Shown here in pieces: positions 17,229 through 29,321 of a DNA stretch of 64,000 nucleotides. Source of the stretch: Massilia sp. 9I (GTDB lineage: Bacteria > Pseudomonadota > Gammaproteobacteria > Burkholderiales > Burkholderiaceae_D); NCBI RefSeq assembly GCF_902506415.1, contig NZ_LR733275.1, forward strand, positions 2,643,795 through 2,707,794, in the 5' to 3' direction. Positions within the stretch are counted from its first letter, which is position 1; every line of letters begins with the position of its first letter. The notes under the pieces are model-generated. The model made no database searches. It saw only the letters and a list, made by a program, of their open reading frames with translations, and was not told the DNA's origin. The translations under genes were made by a program, and so were the position numbers.

Positions 17229-17304
17229 TGGAGCGGGAGAAGAGTCTCGAACTCTCGACCTCAACCTTGGCAAGGTTGCGCTCTACCAACTGAGCTACTC
17301 CCGC
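17229..17304 (-). tRNA. tRNA-Gly (GCC), copy 2 of 4
   Basis: Same 76-nt sequence, GCC anticodon, encoded CCA. Separated from copy 3 by a 51-bp spacer unrelated to the other spacers. Confidence 0.97.
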
Positions 17305-17376
17305 ATACAGAACAACGATTATCACAGAACTTTGACATTTTTTCAAGATCGCTTCGTGCCGTGCAATCTCAAATCT

Positions 17377-17452
17377 TGGAGCGGGAGAAGAGTCTCGAAC
17401 TCTCGACCTCAACCTTGGCAAGGTTGCGCTCTACCAACTGAGCTACTCCCGC
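17377..17452 (-). tRNA. tRNA-Gly (GCC), copy 1 of 4
   Basis: Same 76-nt sequence, GCC anticodon, encoded CCA. First tRNA after pgsA (89 bp downstream of the pgsA stop); 72 bp before copy 2. pgsA followed by glycine and cysteine tRNAs is a widespread proteobacterial arrangement. Confidence 0.97.
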
Positions 17453-17541
17453 TTTGTCTTTCATCCTGCTGCGTTGTTGTCGCAACAGGCAGGCATTATA
17501 GAGATTCTATTCCGTACGTCAAGGATGACACGGAACATTTC

Positions 17542-18120
17542 TTACAAGCTTCCGGCTTTTTCCTTAATCAATGGCCAAGCCCGGCGCAGATAATAGAACA
17601 TCGACCAAACGGTCAGCACGCCCGCCACCCACAGGAAGTACTCGCCCCAGTAATGGGTATCGATCCCGAGGATCACGTCATGGAACAGCAGCATCGGGAT
17701 TGCTGTCATCTGGGCGGCGGTCTTGATCTTGCCGAGTGAGCTCACCGCCACCGACTTGGTGGCGCCGAGCTGGGCCATCCACTCGCGCAGCGCGGAGATG
17801 GTGATTTCGCGGCCGATGATGATGAAGGCGATGATGGCGTTCACGCGGTCCAGCTGCACCAGCACCAGCAGCGCGCCGGCCACCATCAGCTTGTCGGCCA
17901 CCGGGTCGAGGAAGGCGCCGAAGGCCGAGGTCTGGTTCCAGCGCCGCGCCAGGAAGCCGTCGAACCAGTCGGTGATGGCGGCGACGATGAACACCAGGGT
18001 CGCGGCCAGGTTGCGGTCGGCCAGCGGCAGCCAGTGGGTCGGGAGATAGAAGACGCCTACAACCAGGGGAATCAGCGCTACACGTAACCAGGTCAGGAGA
18101 ATCGGGATGTTGAAAGGCAT
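17542..18120 (-). CDS. pgsA: CDP-diacylglycerol--glycerol-3-phosphate 3-phosphatidyltransferase
   Basis: Makes phosphatidylglycerol phosphate, the first committed step to phosphatidylglycerol and cardiolipin, in the inner membrane. 192 aa, with four or more hydrophobic segments. The CDP-alcohol phosphotransferase signature D-G-2x-A-R-8x-G-3x-D-3x-D is complete, starting DGFLARRW and ending FLDPVADK (about residues 48-71). The start at 18120 (MPFNIPILLTWLRV) matches the family N-terminus although no strong ribosome site precedes it; a longer reading adds 20 unlikely residues. Lies between uvrC (own terminator) and the tRNA cluster. Confidence 0.96.
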   Translation of the reverse strand: MPFNIPILLTWLRVALIPLVVGVFYLPTHWLPLADRNLAATLVFIVAAITDWFDGFLARRWNQTSAFGAFLDPVADKLMVAGALLVLVQLDRVNAIIAFIIIGREITISALREWMAQLGATKSVAVSSLGKIKTAAQMTAIPMLLFHDVILGIDTHYWGEYFLWVAGVLTVWSMFYYLRRAWPLIKEKAGSL

Positions 18121-18226
18121 AGGGAAAACGCTGATTACGGGAATGAAAAGTTTGGGCGACAGTCTACATGGGTATTGCAAATTGGACTAGGTGACTCGTC
18201 TGTATGTGCTCAAGGGGAGAGGCGGC

Positions 18227-18256
18227 CCAAAAGAAAACCGGGGCAAGCGCCCCGGT
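18227..18256 (-). terminator. Rho-independent terminator after uvrC
   Basis: Perfect 8-bp GC stem ACCGGGGC/GCCCCGGT with a 4-nt loop, followed on the minus strand by TTTTCTTTT. It begins 7 bp after the uvrC stop codon and separates uvrC from pgsA. Confidence 0.9.
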
Positions 18257-18262
18257 CAGGAA

Positions 18263-20344
18263 TCAGTGCAACTGGCGGTAAATCTCTTCCGCCAGCGTAC
18301 TCGAAATGCCCTCCACCGACATCAGGTCTTCCACGCTGGCGTCGATCACCCCGCGCAGGCCGCCGAAGCGGGCCAGCAGGCGCTGGCGGCGCTTGGCGCC
18401 GATGCCTTCGATCTCTTCCAGCCTGGAAGCCTGGCGCGCCTTGGCGCGCTTGGCGCGCATGCCGGTGATGGCGAAACGGTGCGCCTCGTCGCGGATCATG
18501 GCCACCAGCATCAGGGCGGCCGATTCCTTGCCCAGCTCCTGCGGCGCGCGGCCGTCGGCGAAGATCAGGGTTTCCAGGCCCACGCGGCGCCCTTCCCCCT
18601 TGGCCACGCCGACGATCATCGAGATGGATAAACCCAGCTCCTCGAACACCTGGCGCGCCATCTCGACCTGGCCCTTGCCGCCGTCGACCAGCACGATGTC
18701 CGGCATGACGCCCTCGCCGTTCGCCACCTTTTCATAACGGCGCTGCAGTACCTGGCGCATCGCGGCGTAGTCGTCGCCCGGCGTGATGCCGTTGATGTTG
18801 AAGCGGCGGTATTCGCCGTTCTGCATCTGGTGGTGGTGGAACACCACGCAGGACGCCTGGGTCGCCTCGCCCGCCGTGTGGCTGATGTCGAAGCACTCGA
18901 TGCGCAGTTCGTCGAGCGTCTCGGCGTCCAGGTTCAGCACCTCGGCCAGTGCGCGCGTGCGCGCCTGCTGCGAACCCTGCTCCGACAGCAGGCGCGCCAG
19001 CGAGATCTCGGCGTTTTTACACGCCAGCTCCAGCCACTGGCGGCGCTGCCCCTGCGGCTGGAAGATCAGGTTGATGCGGTGGCCGCACTGTTCGGCCAGG
19101 GCATTGATCAGCTCCGGCTGGTCGAACTCGATGTTCAAGATCAGGGTGCCCGGGATGAACTGGCCGGCATAGTGCTGGGCCAGGAAGGCGCATAGCACCT
19201 CGACCTCGAGCGGGCACTCACCGAGCGATTCGCCCACGTGGGTCGGGAAGTAGGCGCGGTCGCCCAGGTGACGTCCGCCGCGCACCATCGCCAGGTTGAC
19301 GCAGGCGCGGCCGCCCTGCACCACCACGGCGATCACGTCGACGTCGGCGTCGCCCACCGTCTCCATGCTCTGCGCGTGCAGCACCTTCGACAAGGCCTGG
19401 ATCTGGTTGCGGATGCTGGCGGCCTGTTCGAACTTCAGCTCCATCGCGTAGGCCTGCATCTTCTGCTCGAGATCGGCCAGAACTTCGCTCTGGCGCCCGC
19501 GCAGGAAGCGCGCGGCATTGTCGACGTCGCGCGCATAGTCTTCCGGCGCGATCAGGTCGACGCAAGGCGCACTGCAGCGGCCGATCTGGTGCAGCAAACA
19601 AGGTCGCGTGCGGTTGCTGTAGACGCTGTCTTCGCAGGTACGCAGCAGGAAGACCCGCTGCAGCAACTGGATCGATTCCTTGGCCGCCCAGGCGGAAGGA
19701 AAAGGACCGAAGTATTGGTTCTTCTTGTCCAGCGCGCCGCGGTAGTAACCCAGGCGCGGCGCCTCGCCGCCGGAGATCTTGATGTAGGGGTAGCTTTTAT
19801 CGTCGCGGAACAGGATGTTATAGCGCGGCTTGAGCGACTTGATCAGGTTGTTTTCCAGGATCAGCGCCTCGGCCTCGCTGCTCGTCACCGTGGTCTCCAG
19901 GTGCGCGATCTGCGACACCATCATCGCGATACGCGGGCTCGACAGGTTCTTCTGGAAGTAGCTCGATACCCGGTTCTTGAGGTTGCGTGCCTTGCCCACG
20001 TAGAGCACGTTCTGGTTGGCGTCGAAATAGCGGTAGACGCCCGGCAGTGCGGGCAGCTTGGCCACAGTCGCCAGGACCTGCTCGCGCGCCGATTCGCTCG
20101 GCTGCACGGGCTGCGCGGCGTCGCCCTTCAATGTCGCTTTCAATTCTTCTTTCATGGCCTGCCAACTGTCCGGCCGCAAGCGCGGCGCGACGACTTCTGC
20201 TTTCCTGATCCTGGGTCTGGCGGCGCCGATGCACGCTGGTTTGGCTGCCGGGACCGGCATTGCCGCCCCGCCGCTTGCCGCATAGGCGACACCACCTTCA
20301 TCCCGTGCGCCTTCCGGCGCGGGGAACTGCTCTTCCTTGCTCAC
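18263..20344 (-). CDS. uvrC: UvrABC excinuclease subunit C
   Basis: Makes both incisions in nucleotide excision repair. Domains: GIY-YIG nuclease near residues 99-180 ([28 protein letters not shown]), UVR motif near 280-315, RNase H-like nuclease with VDGGKGQ near 560, and C-terminal HhH2 ([25 protein letters not shown]). As drawn from GTG 20344 it is 693 aa, about 80 longer than E. coli UvrC. The first 85 residues are Ala/Pro-rich and lack family similarity, so the ATG at 20155 (MKEELKATL, 630 aa) is a real alternative; neither start has a strong ribosome site. Starts 18 bp after acpS, so it is probably the end of the lepA-acpS run. Confidence 0.93.
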   Translation of the reverse strand: MSKEEQFPAPEGARDEGGVAYAASGGAAMPVPAAKPACIGAARPRIRKAEVVAPRLRPDSWQAMKEELKATLKGDAAQPVQPSESAREQVLATVAKLPALPGVYRYFDANQNVLYVGKARNLKNRVSSYFQKNLSSPRIAMMVSQIAHLETTVTSSEAEALILENNLIKSLKPRYNILFRDDKSYPYIKISGGEAPRLGYYRGALDKKNQYFGPFPSAWAAKESIQLLQRVFLLRTCEDSVYSNRTRPCLLHQIGRCSAPCVDLIAPEDYARDVDNAARFLRGRQSEVLADLEQKMQAYAMELKFEQAASIRNQIQALSKVLHAQSMETVGDADVDVIAVVVQGGRACVNLAMVRGGRHLGDRAYFPTHVGESLGECPLEVEVLCAFLAQHYAGQFIPGTLILNIEFDQPELINALAEQCGHRINLIFQPQGQRRQWLELACKNAEISLARLLSEQGSQQARTRALAEVLNLDAETLDELRIECFDISHTAGEATQASCVVFHHHQMQNGEYRRFNINGITPGDDYAAMRQVLQRRYEKVANGEGVMPDIVLVDGGKGQVEMARQVFEELGLSISMIVGVAKGEGRRVGLETLIFADGRAPQELGKESAALMLVAMIRDEAHRFAITGMRAKRAKARQASRLEEIEGIGAKRRQRLLARFGGLRGVIDASVEDLMSVEGISSTLAEEIYRQLH

Positions 20345-20362
20345 GTCCTGCTCACTTCCAGC

Positions 20363-20764
20363 TTATGCGGTGCTGTCCTTGGTCACGATCACGAAGGCCA
20401 CCGCATAATCCGCTTCATCGCTGATCGACACCTGCGCGCTCAAGCCCTGCGCGCGCATGAATTCTTCCAAAGCCCCACTGCACACGATCACCGGCTTGCC
20501 GCCGGGTGCGTTGAGCATCTGGGCCGAGCGCCAGGTCATGGGCATGCGCATGCCCAGGCCGATCGCTTTCGAGAACGCTTCCTTGGCCGAGAACCGGGTG
20601 GCCAGGAAGCGCAGGCCGCGCACCGGGTTCTTGGCGCTGCGGGCGTGGTATTTTTCCAGTTCCTGCGGGCCGAGGATCTTCTCGGCGAAGCGCGGGCCGC
20701 TGCGGGCAAGCGCTGCCTCGATACGCGAGATCTGGACGATGTCGGTGCCGACCCCGTAGATCAT
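20363..20764 (-). CDS. acpS: Holo-[acyl-carrier-protein] synthase
   Basis: Transfers the 4'-phosphopantetheine of CoA to Ser of AcpP. 133 aa, the usual length. Mg-binding Asp in [16 protein letters not shown] and the [14 protein letters not shown] motif (Glu/Lys) are both present. Starts 2 bp after pdxJ, which is the common pdxJ-acpS pairing. Its substrate, AcpP, is encoded at 32604-32843. Confidence 0.96.
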   Translation of the reverse strand: MIYGVGTDIVQISRIEAALARSGPRFAEKILGPQELEKYHARSAKNPVRGLRFLATRFSAKEAFSKAIGLGMRMPMTWRSAQMLNAPGGKPVIVCSGALEEFMRAQGLSAQVSISDEADYAVAFVIVTKDSTA

Positions 20765-20766
20765 GG

Positions 20767-21543
20767 TCAGGCTCCCGCGCTCGCGTACTGCACGCCCAGG
20801 CGCGCCGCCACCATGATGGCCTTCATCTCGCGCACCGCGTTCTCCCAGCCGACGAACAGCGCATGGCCGACGATCGCATGGCCGATGTTCAGCTCGTGGA
20901 TGTCGGGAATCGCCGCGATCGGCTGCACGTTGGTGTAGTGCAGGCCGTGGCCCGCATTCACGCGCAGGCCGCGCGACGCGCCCGCGTGCACGCCGACCTT
21001 GATGCGCTCGATTTCGCGCAGCGCTTCCTCGCCCTCGGCTTCCGCATAACGCCCGGTGTGCAGCTCGATCACGGTGGCGCCGACCTTCGCGGCCGCTTCG
21101 ATCTGGGCTTCGTCGGCGTCGATGAACAGCGACACGCGAATACCCTCGTTCTTCAGCTGCGTGACCGCGGCTTCCACTTCCTTGTAATAGCGGATCACGT
21201 CGAGGCCGCCCTCGGTGGTGACTTCCTCGCGCCGCTCCGGCACCAGACACACGTCCTGCGGCTTGACCTGGCAGGCGAAGTCGATCATCTCGCGCGTGAC
21301 GGCCGCTTCCAGGTTCATGCGGGTCGCGAGCAGCGGGCGCAGCGCCAATACGTCGGCATCCTTGATGTGGCGGCGGTCTTCGCGCAGGTGCAGCGTGATC
21401 AGGTCGGCGCCGGCCTGCTCGGCCAGCAGCGCGCCGCGGATCGGGTCCGGGTAGCTGGTGCCGCGGGCGTTGCGCACGGTGGCGATGTGGTCGATGTTCA
21501 CGCCCAGGTCGATGACCGAGCCGGTAGGTTGCAGGAAGCTCAT
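20767..21543 (-). CDS. pdxJ: Pyridoxine 5'-phosphate synthase
   Basis: Last ring-closing step of de novo vitamin B6 synthesis, joining 3-amino-1-hydroxyacetone phosphate and deoxyxylulose phosphate. 258 aa TIM barrel; conserved [21 protein letters not shown] start, [20 protein letters not shown] and INAGHGL-like [12 protein letters not shown] motifs. Located between recO (10 bp upstream) and acpS, as in many proteobacteria. Confidence 0.97.
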   Translation of the reverse strand: MSFLQPTGSVIDLGVNIDHIATVRNARGTSYPDPIRGALLAEQAGADLITLHLREDRRHIKDADVLALRPLLATRMNLEAAVTREMIDFACQVKPQDVCLVPERREEVTTEGGLDVIRYYKEVEAAVTQLKNEGIRVSLFIDADEAQIEAAAKVGATVIELHTGRYAEAEGEEALREIERIKVGVHAGASRGLRVNAGHGLHYTNVQPIAAIPDIHELNIGHAIVGHALFVGWENAVREMKAIMVAARLGVQYASAGA

Positions 21544-21553
21544 GGGTATCTCT

Positions 21554-22357
21554 TTATAACTGCATCAGGTCGATCAAAATCTGGCGCGTGTTGAGCGGCG
21601 CGCCGCCCAGGTGGTGCGCCAGCAGGAAGCGCATCAGCTGCTTGCTCTGCCCCTGCGTCACCGGGTCGCTGTAATCCTCGCCTTCCATGTCGAGCAGGGT
21701 CTTGCCCGTCACGACAGGCCAGACGTCGCTGGCCAGCGCTTCGCGCGCGCCCTTCTCCGGGTCGACCACGTAGTCGCGCCCCGGCTCGACCGGGGCACGG
21801 GTCGTGGTCGAACGTCCGAGGTCGGCCGCGACGCCAGTTTCCTTAAGTAAGGCCCGTTCGAACTTTCGCAAGACGATCGGCACCGGCTCGCCATGGGCCA
21901 GCTGGTTCAATGTCGAGACGTAGTGATCGAACAAGGCCGGATGCTTGTCGTCGCGCGCCAGCAGTTTCACCAAGAGCTCGTTCAGATAAAAGCCGCACAG
22001 CAGCGCGGTCTTCTCCAGCGGCAGCATGCCGCCGACCCATTCGGCGTCGATCAGGGTGCGCAGTTCGGATTTGCCGGAAAACGAGAGCGAGAGCGGCTGG
22101 AAGGTCTGCAACACCCCGCGCAGCTTCGATAGCGGGCGTTTGGCGCCTTTTGCCACCACGCCCACGCGGCCGTAGTCGCGCGTGAACATGTCCACGATCA
22201 GACTGGTTTCCTTGTAGGGATAGCTGTGCAGGACGAAGCCGGGCTGGCCGGTGACGCGGGTCTCGCGCACCGGAGGGCGGCTGCGTTTGGCTGCAGCCGG
22301 CGCTGCCGGGGCCGTTTGCGGCTCCGGCGTATCGATGAGGTCGTCGTGGTCGGGCAT
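21554..22357 (-). CDS. recO: DNA repair protein RecO
   Basis: RecF-pathway mediator that helps load RecA on SSB-coated DNA. 267 aa: an extra low-complexity N-terminus of about 35 residues, then the OB-fold ([39 protein letters not shown]) and the helical domain ([18 protein letters not shown]). No zinc-finger cysteines are seen, as in most proteobacterial RecO. Start ATG 22357; a later start would remove only the unconserved part. Follows era by 23 bp. Confidence 0.95.
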   Translation of the reverse strand: MPDHDDLIDTPEPQTAPAAPAAAKRSRPPVRETRVTGQPGFVLHSYPYKETSLIVDMFTRDYGRVGVVAKGAKRPLSKLRGVLQTFQPLSLSFSGKSELRTLIDAEWVGGMLPLEKTALLCGFYLNELLVKLLARDDKHPALFDHYVSTLNQLAHGEPVPIVLRKFERALLKETGVAADLGRSTTTRAPVEPGRDYVVDPEKGAREALASDVWPVVTGKTLLDMEGEDYSDPVTQGQSKQLMRFLLAHHLGGAPLNTRQILIDLMQL

Positions 22358-22380
22358 GCGGGTGGACGGCCTCCGGGTGC

Positions 22381-23295
22381 TTACTCGTAGCCGTAGGCGC
22401 GCAGGCCCGCTTCGTTGTCGGCCCAGCCGGATTTGACCTTGACCCAGATCTCCAGGTACACGGGGCCGTCGAACAGCTTTTCCATGTCCAGGCGCGACTG
22501 GGTCGAGATTTCTTTCAGGCGCGCACCCTTGTTCCCGATGATCATCGACTTGTGCGTGTCGCGCTCGACCAGGATGGCGCAGAAGATGCGGCGCAGGTTG
22601 CCCTCCTGCTGGAACTGCTCGATGATCACCGTGCTGGTGTAAGGCAATTCGTCGCCCAGCAGGCGGAACACCTTTTCACGCACGATCTCGGCGGCGAGGA
22701 ACTTCTCGCTGCGGTCGGTGATGTCGTCCGGCCCGAAGATCGGAGCGTTTTCCGGCAGGTGGCGCTTGATCTCGTTTTCCAGGGCATCGACCTGGAAGCG
22801 CATCTTGGCCGACACCGGCACGATGGCGGTGAAGTCGCGCAGCGCGGCGATCTTCTGGGCGAAGGGCATCAGGACCGCCTTGTCCTTCATGCGGTCCGAC
22901 TTGTTGATGACCAGCACCACCGGCACGTTCTTCGGCAGCAGGTCAAGCACCTGCTGGTCGGCCGGGCCGAAGGTACCGGCTTCGACCAGGAACAGGATCA
23001 CGTCGGAGGACGTCAGCGTGTTCGAGACGGTCTTGTTCAGCGTCTTGTTGAGCGCGTTCGCGTGGCGGGTTTGGAAGCCCGGCGTGTCGACGTAGATGAA
23101 CTGGGCGTCGTCGCGGGTCTGGATGCCGGTGATGCGGTGGCGCGTGGTCTGCGCCTTGCGCGAGGTGATCGACACCTTCGCGCCGATCAGCACGTTCATC
23201 AGGGTCGACTTGCCGACGTTCGGACGGCCGACGATGGCGATATAGCCGCAGCGGAAGCCTTCCGGAGTGGTGGTGTCGGTAATTTCGGTGTTCAT
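22381..23295 (-). CDS. era: GTPase Era
   Basis: GTPase needed for 16S rRNA maturation and 30S assembly; binds near the 3' end of 16S rRNA through a KH domain. 304 aa. G1 [10 protein letters not shown]2 TTRHRI, G3 DTPG, G4 NKSD and G5 SAK are all intact; the C-terminal KH domain contains [14 protein letters not shown]. Start overlaps the rnc stop (ATGA), so the two RNA-processing genes are coupled. Confidence 0.98.
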   Translation of the reverse strand: MNTEITDTTTPEGFRCGYIAIVGRPNVGKSTLMNVLIGAKVSITSRKAQTTRHRITGIQTRDDAQFIYVDTPGFQTRHANALNKTLNKTVSNTLTSSDVILFLVEAGTFGPADQQVLDLLPKNVPVVLVINKSDRMKDKAVLMPFAQKIAALRDFTAIVPVSAKMRFQVDALENEIKRHLPENAPIFGPDDITDRSEKFLAAEIVREKVFRLLGDELPYTSTVIIEQFQQEGNLRRIFCAILVERDTHKSMIIGNKGARLKEISTQSRLDMEKLFDGPVYLEIWVKVKSGWADNEAGLRAYGYE

Positions 23296-24086
23296 GCAGT
23301 CTTGCTTCCTGGTTGTTCCTGTTGTGCCACCGGTTCGCTGCTCTGGATGGTGGCGATGCCCAGTTTCAGCTGGGCCGTGCGCGGCTTGGATTTACGGGCC
23401 GAGGGCGACTTGGTGGTCGCCGCCTGGGCCGCTTCCAGCGCCAGCCGGGCGGCGGCCTGCTCGCCGGCGCGGCGGCTGCCGCCGCGGCCGAAGACCTGCA
23501 CGCCCAGCTTGGGCACCAGGCATTCGACCTCGAATTCCTGGCTGTGGGCGGCGCCATGGGTGGCCACCACATTATAGGTCGGCAGCGAGATCTTCTTGCT
23601 CTGCAAGAATTCCTGCAGCAGGGTCTTGGCATCCTTGCCCAGCGTCGCCGGGTCGACCGTCTCGAGCAGTGGCAGGTAGAAGGCGCGGATCACGTCGCAC
23701 GCAGCATCGAAACCGGTGTCGAGGAAGATCGCGCCCAGCAGCGCCTCGAGGGTGTCGGCCAGGATCGAAGGACGGCGGAAGCCGCCCGACTTCAGCTCGC
23801 CCTCCCCCAGGCGCAGGAACTGCGACAGCTCGAGCTTCTGGGCGATCTCGAACAGCGACTGCTGCTTGACCAGGTTGGCGCGCAGGCGCGACAGGTCGCC
23901 TTCGTCGAGCTTGCTGAAGCGTTCGTACAGGATCGAGGCCACGACGCAGTTCAGGATCGAGTCGCCCAGGAATTCCAGGCGTTCGTTATGCAGCGCGCTA
24001 TGGCTACGGTGGGTCAGGGCTTGCTGAAGCAGGCCGGTGTCCCGGAACGTGTAACCCAAGCGTGTTTGCAATAACTGTAGATTCAT
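23292..24086 (-). CDS. rnc: Ribonuclease III
   Basis: Double-strand RNA endonuclease processing rRNA and mRNA. 264 aa. Catalytic signature [13 protein letters not shown] near residue 35-47; second catalytic patch [13 protein letters not shown]; double-strand RNA-binding domain from about 155 ([14 protein letters not shown]...) with [19 protein letters not shown]. The tail of about 40 residues ([13 protein letters not shown]...) is basic and extends beyond the domain. The start at 24086 ([14 protein letters not shown]) fits the family; an in-frame ATG 10 codons upstream does not. Confidence 0.97.
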   Translation of the reverse strand: MNLQLLQTRLGYTFRDTGLLQQALTHRSHSALHNERLEFLGDSILNCVVASILYERFSKLDEGDLSRLRANLVKQQSLFEIAQKLELSQFLRLGEGELKSGGFRRPSILADTLEALLGAIFLDTGFDAACDVIRAFYLPLLETVDPATLGKDAKTLLQEFLQSKKISLPTYNVVATHGAAHSQEFEVECLVPKLGVQVFGRGGSRRAGEQAAARLALEAAQAATTKSPSARKSKPRTAQLKLGIATIQSSEPVAQQEQPGSKTA

Positions 24087-24136
24087 TGTGCTGTCGTGTG
24101 TGCGTTCCCTGCCCACGCAGGGAACGGTGTTGCGTG

Positions 24137-24538
24137 TTACTGGGACGCCGGTGCGTCATCCCGGGCCGCGACCACCCCGCTCGGGTCGGTCGTGCCGGCG
24201 TAGTCGATCAGCAGGCTGACGTTGCCCACCAGCGGCACGCGTTTCTCATAGGCAAAGCTGACCTGAACTTCGCCGTTGTCGCGGGTGATGGTCAGGTCGC
24301 GGCCCTTGATCGCGGTGACGCTGTTGATGTCGGCGTTCTTGTCGAAGGCTACCTGTATTTCGCGCTGCGTGCCGCCAGCTTCCTTGGCGCGCACGATCGC
24401 ATCCTTGATCGCGCTGTACTCGGTATAGGTCGGGAGCAGCTTGAGCGCGAACACGGCGGCGACGCCGAGCACGGCCAGTACAAGGATGAGGCCGGTCAGC
24501 GAGATGCCGGTCTGGCGAGCGAGGATGTGCTTCTGCAT
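24137..24538 (-). CDS. DUF4845 single-span membrane protein
   Basis: 133-aa protein of the DUF4845 family, common between lepB and rnc in betaproteobacteria. A short basic N-terminus ([11 protein letters not shown]) is followed by one hydrophobic helix (about 12-34, [21 protein letters not shown]) resembling a pilin-like or type II-exported segment, then a soluble alpha/beta domain ([15 protein letters not shown]...). GGAG lies 6 nt upstream of ATG 24538. Function unknown; its place suggests a link to export or membrane biogenesis. Confidence 0.88.
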   Translation of the reverse strand: MQKHILARQTGISLTGLILVLAVLGVAAVFALKLLPTYTEYSAIKDAIVRAKEAGGTQREIQVAFDKNADINSVTAIKGRDLTITRDNGEVQVSFAYEKRVPLVGNVSLLIDYAGTTDPSGVVAARDDAPASQ

Positions 24539-24552
24539 ATGGATCTCCGGAA

Positions 24553-25485
24553 TTACTGGATGCCGCCAATCCGTTTCGGATTGCCGAAATTCATCCAGAC
24601 GACGATCGCCTTGCCAACAATGTTCTTGTCCGGTACGAAGCCCCAATAGCGGCTGTCGGCACTGTTGTCGCGGTTATCGCCCATCATGAAATAGTTGCCT
24701 GGAGGTACGATACAGGTAAATTTGTCGTACGAATAGTCGCAGGCTTCACGATTCGGGAAATTCTCCACAGCGCCCAGGTCAAGGGTGCGCTTGTCCTCGG
24801 TATTCAGGATACGGTGCGGCACGCCGCTGGTGGTCCCCGGCAGGTTCTCGACGAACTGCTTGTGGTAGACCGGGTGCTGGTCGTCCAGGTAGTCGTCCAT
24901 CGGCGTGTACTGGACCGGCTTGCCGTTCACGGTCAGGCGCTTGTTGTCGTAGGTGATGGTGTCGCCTGGGACGCCGATGACGCGCTTGATGTAATCCTGG
25001 CTCATGTCCTTCGGATACTTAAACACCATCACGTCGCCGCGCTGCGGGTCGCTGACTTCGATCACTTTCCGGTTCACGATCGGCAGGCGGATGCCGTAGG
25101 CGTACTTGTTCACGAGGATGAAGTCGCCCACCAGCAGGGTCGGCACCATCGACGAGGACGGGATCTTGAACGGCTCCCACAGGAAGGAGCGCAGGATGAA
25201 GACCAGCGCGATCACCGGGAAGAAGCTGCCCGAGTACTCGATCCAGGTCGGCTGGCGCAGGTTGGCCGCTTCGATCTCGGCGCGCTTGCGCTGGCTGTCG
25301 TCGAGCTTGATGCCTTCGCTGCGCAGCTTGTCGTTGCGCGCATCGAATTCGCGCAGGGCGATGTCGGCATTGCGGCGGCGCTGCTTGGCCAGGACGAACA
25401 CATCCAGGCACCAGATGACGCCGGTGACCACCATCAGGACGAACAGGATCAGAGCAAAATTGCTCAGGATGGGTTGCATATCCAT
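24553..25485 (-). CDS. lepB: Signal peptidase I
   Basis: Inner-membrane serine protease that removes Sec/Tat signal peptides in the periplasm. 310 aa with two N-terminal membrane segments (about 9-33 and 87-103). The catalytic Ser (Ser112 in IPSSSM) and Lys (Lys167 in YIKRVIGVPGD) form the dyad; box E GDNRDNSADSRYWG is complete. ATG 25485 directly abuts the lepA stop; the second ATG at 25479 is possible. Confidence 0.97.
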   Translation of the reverse strand: MDMQPILSNFALILFVLMVVTGVIWCLDVFVLAKQRRRNADIALREFDARNDKLRSEGIKLDDSQRKRAEIEAANLRQPTWIEYSGSFFPVIALVFILRSFLWEPFKIPSSSMVPTLLVGDFILVNKYAYGIRLPIVNRKVIEVSDPQRGDVMVFKYPKDMSQDYIKRVIGVPGDTITYDNKRLTVNGKPVQYTPMDDYLDDQHPVYHKQFVENLPGTTSGVPHRILNTEDKRTLDLGAVENFPNREACDYSYDKFTCIVPPGNYFMMGDNRDNSADSRYWGFVPDKNIVGKAIVVWMNFGNPKRIGGIQ

Positions 25486-27279
<1,794 letters not shown>

Positions 27280-27291
27280 TAACAAAGCTCA

Positions 27292-27319
27292 AAACCAAAA
27301 AGGCCGCGGGCAGCGCGGC
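27292..27319 (-). terminator. Rho-independent terminator downstream of the degP-glutaredoxin genes
   Basis: Minus-strand stem GCCGCG/CGCGGC with a 5-nt loop, followed by CTTTTTGGTTTT. It lies about 230 bp after the glutaredoxin stop and just upstream of lepA, so it isolates lepA from the envelope-stress operon. Confidence 0.65.
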
Positions 27320-27549
27320 AGGCTACAAACGAAGACGCCATGCAAAAAAGCGCTCCGTGGGGGCATACCGGGCCCCGGCCGAAGCGCTTGATGAAGCGGG
27401 AGAATCGCGTGTGCGAGGGGCAGACGCTTTTCCGACCCCGGCATTTTACCGGATTCCGCGCCGGAAAGCCCGGTTTTGGGGGAGCGCAGGGGCTAAAAAC
27501 CCGGGTTTCGCCCAGTGGATGAGCAAATAGCCGGGTTTGGCGGGACGAT

Positions 27550-27831
27550 TCAGGCCGATGTGTGAGCAGGAGCTGGGGCGCAGGCGTCCGCCCAGCCGCG
27601 TGCGGCGGCAGGATCGAGGAAGTAGTGGCACAGCTCCTCGCCGGCCGGATCCCCGAACAGCACCGGGACCAGCTCGTCGAAACGGGCCACCAGGGCGGGA
27701 TCGAGGTCGACGTCGACCACCGCGACGTCGAAGCGCTCGCCCGGCTGCTGCAAGGCCATCAGGGCCTGCAGCATGTCTTCGCACAGGTGGCAGTAGCTGC
27801 GCGAGTACAGCGTGAATGGAACCGGGCGCAT
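27550..27831 (-). CDS. Glutaredoxin-family protein
   Basis: 93-aa thioredoxin-fold protein: FTLYSRSYCHLCEDM carries the CxxC redox site (CHLC), followed by VDVDLDP and VPVLF, the cis-Pro region. It belongs to the glutaredoxin-like DUF836/YruB-type proteins found next to lepA/degP in betaproteobacteria. ATG 27831 shares a base with the degP stop (TGATG), so it is co-translated with the protease. Partner and substrate unknown. The 264 bp between it and lepA hold no gene apart from the terminator hairpin. Confidence 0.85.
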   Translation of the reverse strand: MRPVPFTLYSRSYCHLCEDMLQALMALQQPGERFDVAVVDVDLDPALVARFDELVPVLFGDPAGEELCHYFLDPAAARGWADACAPAPAHTSA

Positions 27832-29321
27832 CACTGGCGCGGCTTCACGACGATGTACTGGGTGACGTCTTCACGCCGCACCAGGAGAGCCACCGGCTTC
27901 TTCGGATCGAGCTTGGCGATGATGCCGTTGAACTGGGCCGCGTTGCTCACCGGGGTGTTGCCCACCTGCGAGATCACGTCGCCGGGACGGATGCCGGCGG
28001 TGGCCGCGGCGCCGCCCGCGTCCTCCACCAGCACGCCGCTGTCGACGCCCAGCTCGCCGCGCTGCGCCGCCGTGATGTCGGACACCACTAGGCCCAGCAC
28101 GTTCGGCGCCGCGCCCGGCGCCTTCTTGGGCGGGGTCGGACGGTTGGCCGCCACCTTTTCTTCCTGCAGCTCGACGATGGTCACCGGCACCTCGATCTGG
28201 GCGCCGCGGCGCCAGACGGTGACGCTGGCGCGGCTGCCGACCTTGGTGGCGCCGACCAGGCGCGGCAGGTCGCGGGTGGTTTCGATCGGCTGGTTGTTAA
28301 ATTTCAGGATGATGTCGCCGACCTTGATGCCGCCCTTCTCCGCCGGGCCGCCCGCCTCCACCATCGAGACCTCGGCGCCGCGCGCCTTGCCCAGGCCGAG
28401 CGATTCGGCGACGTCGCGCGTGACTTCGCTGATCTGCACGCCCAGGCGGCCACGGGTGACCTTGCCGGTGGTTTTCAGCTGGTCGGCTACGCGCATCACT
28501 TCGTCGATCGGCACGGCAAAGGAGATGCCGTTGTAGGCGCCCGAAAGCGTGGCGATCTGCGAGTTGATGCCGATGACCTCGCCGCGCATGTTGATCAGGG
28601 GGCCGCCCGAGTTGCCCGGGTTGACCGCCACGTCGGACTGGATCAGCGGCAGGTATTCGCCGGTGTCGCGCGACTTGGCCGAGATGATGCCGGCGGTGAC
28701 GGTGTTATCCAGGTTAAACGGCGAGCCGATCGCCACCACCCATTCGCCGACGCGGATCTTGCTCGAGTCGCCGGTACGCAGGTAAGGCAGGTTGCCGGCC
28801 GAGAGCTTGAGCAGGGCCACGTCCGAGCGGCGGTCGGCGCCCAGCACCTTGGCCTTGAATTCGCGGCGGTCGGTGAGCGTGACCGTGACCTCGTCCGCGC
28901 CTTCCACCACGTGGGCGTTGGTGAGCACGAAACCGTCGGCCGAGATGATGAAGCCGGAGCCGACGCCGCGCGTCACCTGCTCTTCCACGCCACCACCACC
29001 CTGCCCGCCCTGGCCCGGCCGGCCCTGGCCACGGCCGCCGCCGCGCGGGATCTGGCCGCCGAAGAAGCGGCGCAGGAATTCCTGCATCTCTTCTTCGCCC
29101 GGCACGCCCTGGCCGCGGGTGACGCGCTCGGTGGTGCGGATGTTGACGACGGCGGGACCGACCTTGTCGATCAGGTCGGAAAAATCGGGCAGGCCGGTCA
29201 CGACCGGGGTCTGCACCGGAGCCGCCGCGAAGGCGTGGGAGGTGAAGGAAACGCTGGCGCCGGCAAGCAGGACGGCGGACACGATCAGGCTGGCGGGACG
29301 ACGAAGAAATGGACGGGTCAT
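27831..29321 (-). CDS. degP: DegP/MucD-type periplasmic serine protease-chaperone
   Basis: HtrA-family quality-control protease. 496 aa with a signal peptide (cleavage around residue 33), trypsin-like domain with His137 (TNAHVV), Asp167 (RRSDVALLK) and Ser238 (GNSGGPL), and two PDZ domains (about 285-380 and 400-490). The LA loop (about 85-113) carries an unusually glycine-rich insert (RGGGRGQG...GGQGGGG). Downstream of rpoE and rseA, as in the algU-mucA-mucD cluster of pseudomonads, and followed by a co-translated glutaredoxin. A 226-bp gap separates it from rseA; no rseB/mucB lies there. Confidence 0.95.
   Translation of the reverse strand: MTRPFLRRPASLIVSAVLLAGASVSFTSHAFAAAPVQTPVVTGLPDFSDLIDKVGPAVVNIRTTERVTRGQGVPGEEEMQEFLRRFFGGQIPRGGGRGQGRPGQGGQGGGGVEEQVTRGVGSGFIISADGFVLTNAHVVEGADEVTVTLTDRREFKAKVLGADRRSDVALLKLSAGNLPYLRTGDSSKIRVGEWVVAIGSPFNLDNTVTAGIISAKSRDTGEYLPLIQSDVAVNPGNSGGPLINMRGEVIGINSQIATLSGAYNGISFAVPIDEVMRVADQLKTTGKVTRGRLGVQISEVTRDVAESLGLGKARGAEVSMVEAGGPAEKGGIKVGDIILKFNNQPIETTRDLPRLVGATKVGSRASVTVWRRGAQIEVPVTIVELQEEKVAANRPTPPKKAPGAAPNVLGLVVSDITAAQRGELGVDSGVLVEDAGGAAATAGIRPGDVISQVGNTPVSNAAQFNGIIAKLDPKKPVALLVRREDVTQYIVVKPRQ

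Noticed and set aside
16998..17452. CRISPR-like or satellite repeat array
   Set aside because: The four 76-bp repeats are complete tRNA-Gly genes with cloverleaf pairing and CCA ends.
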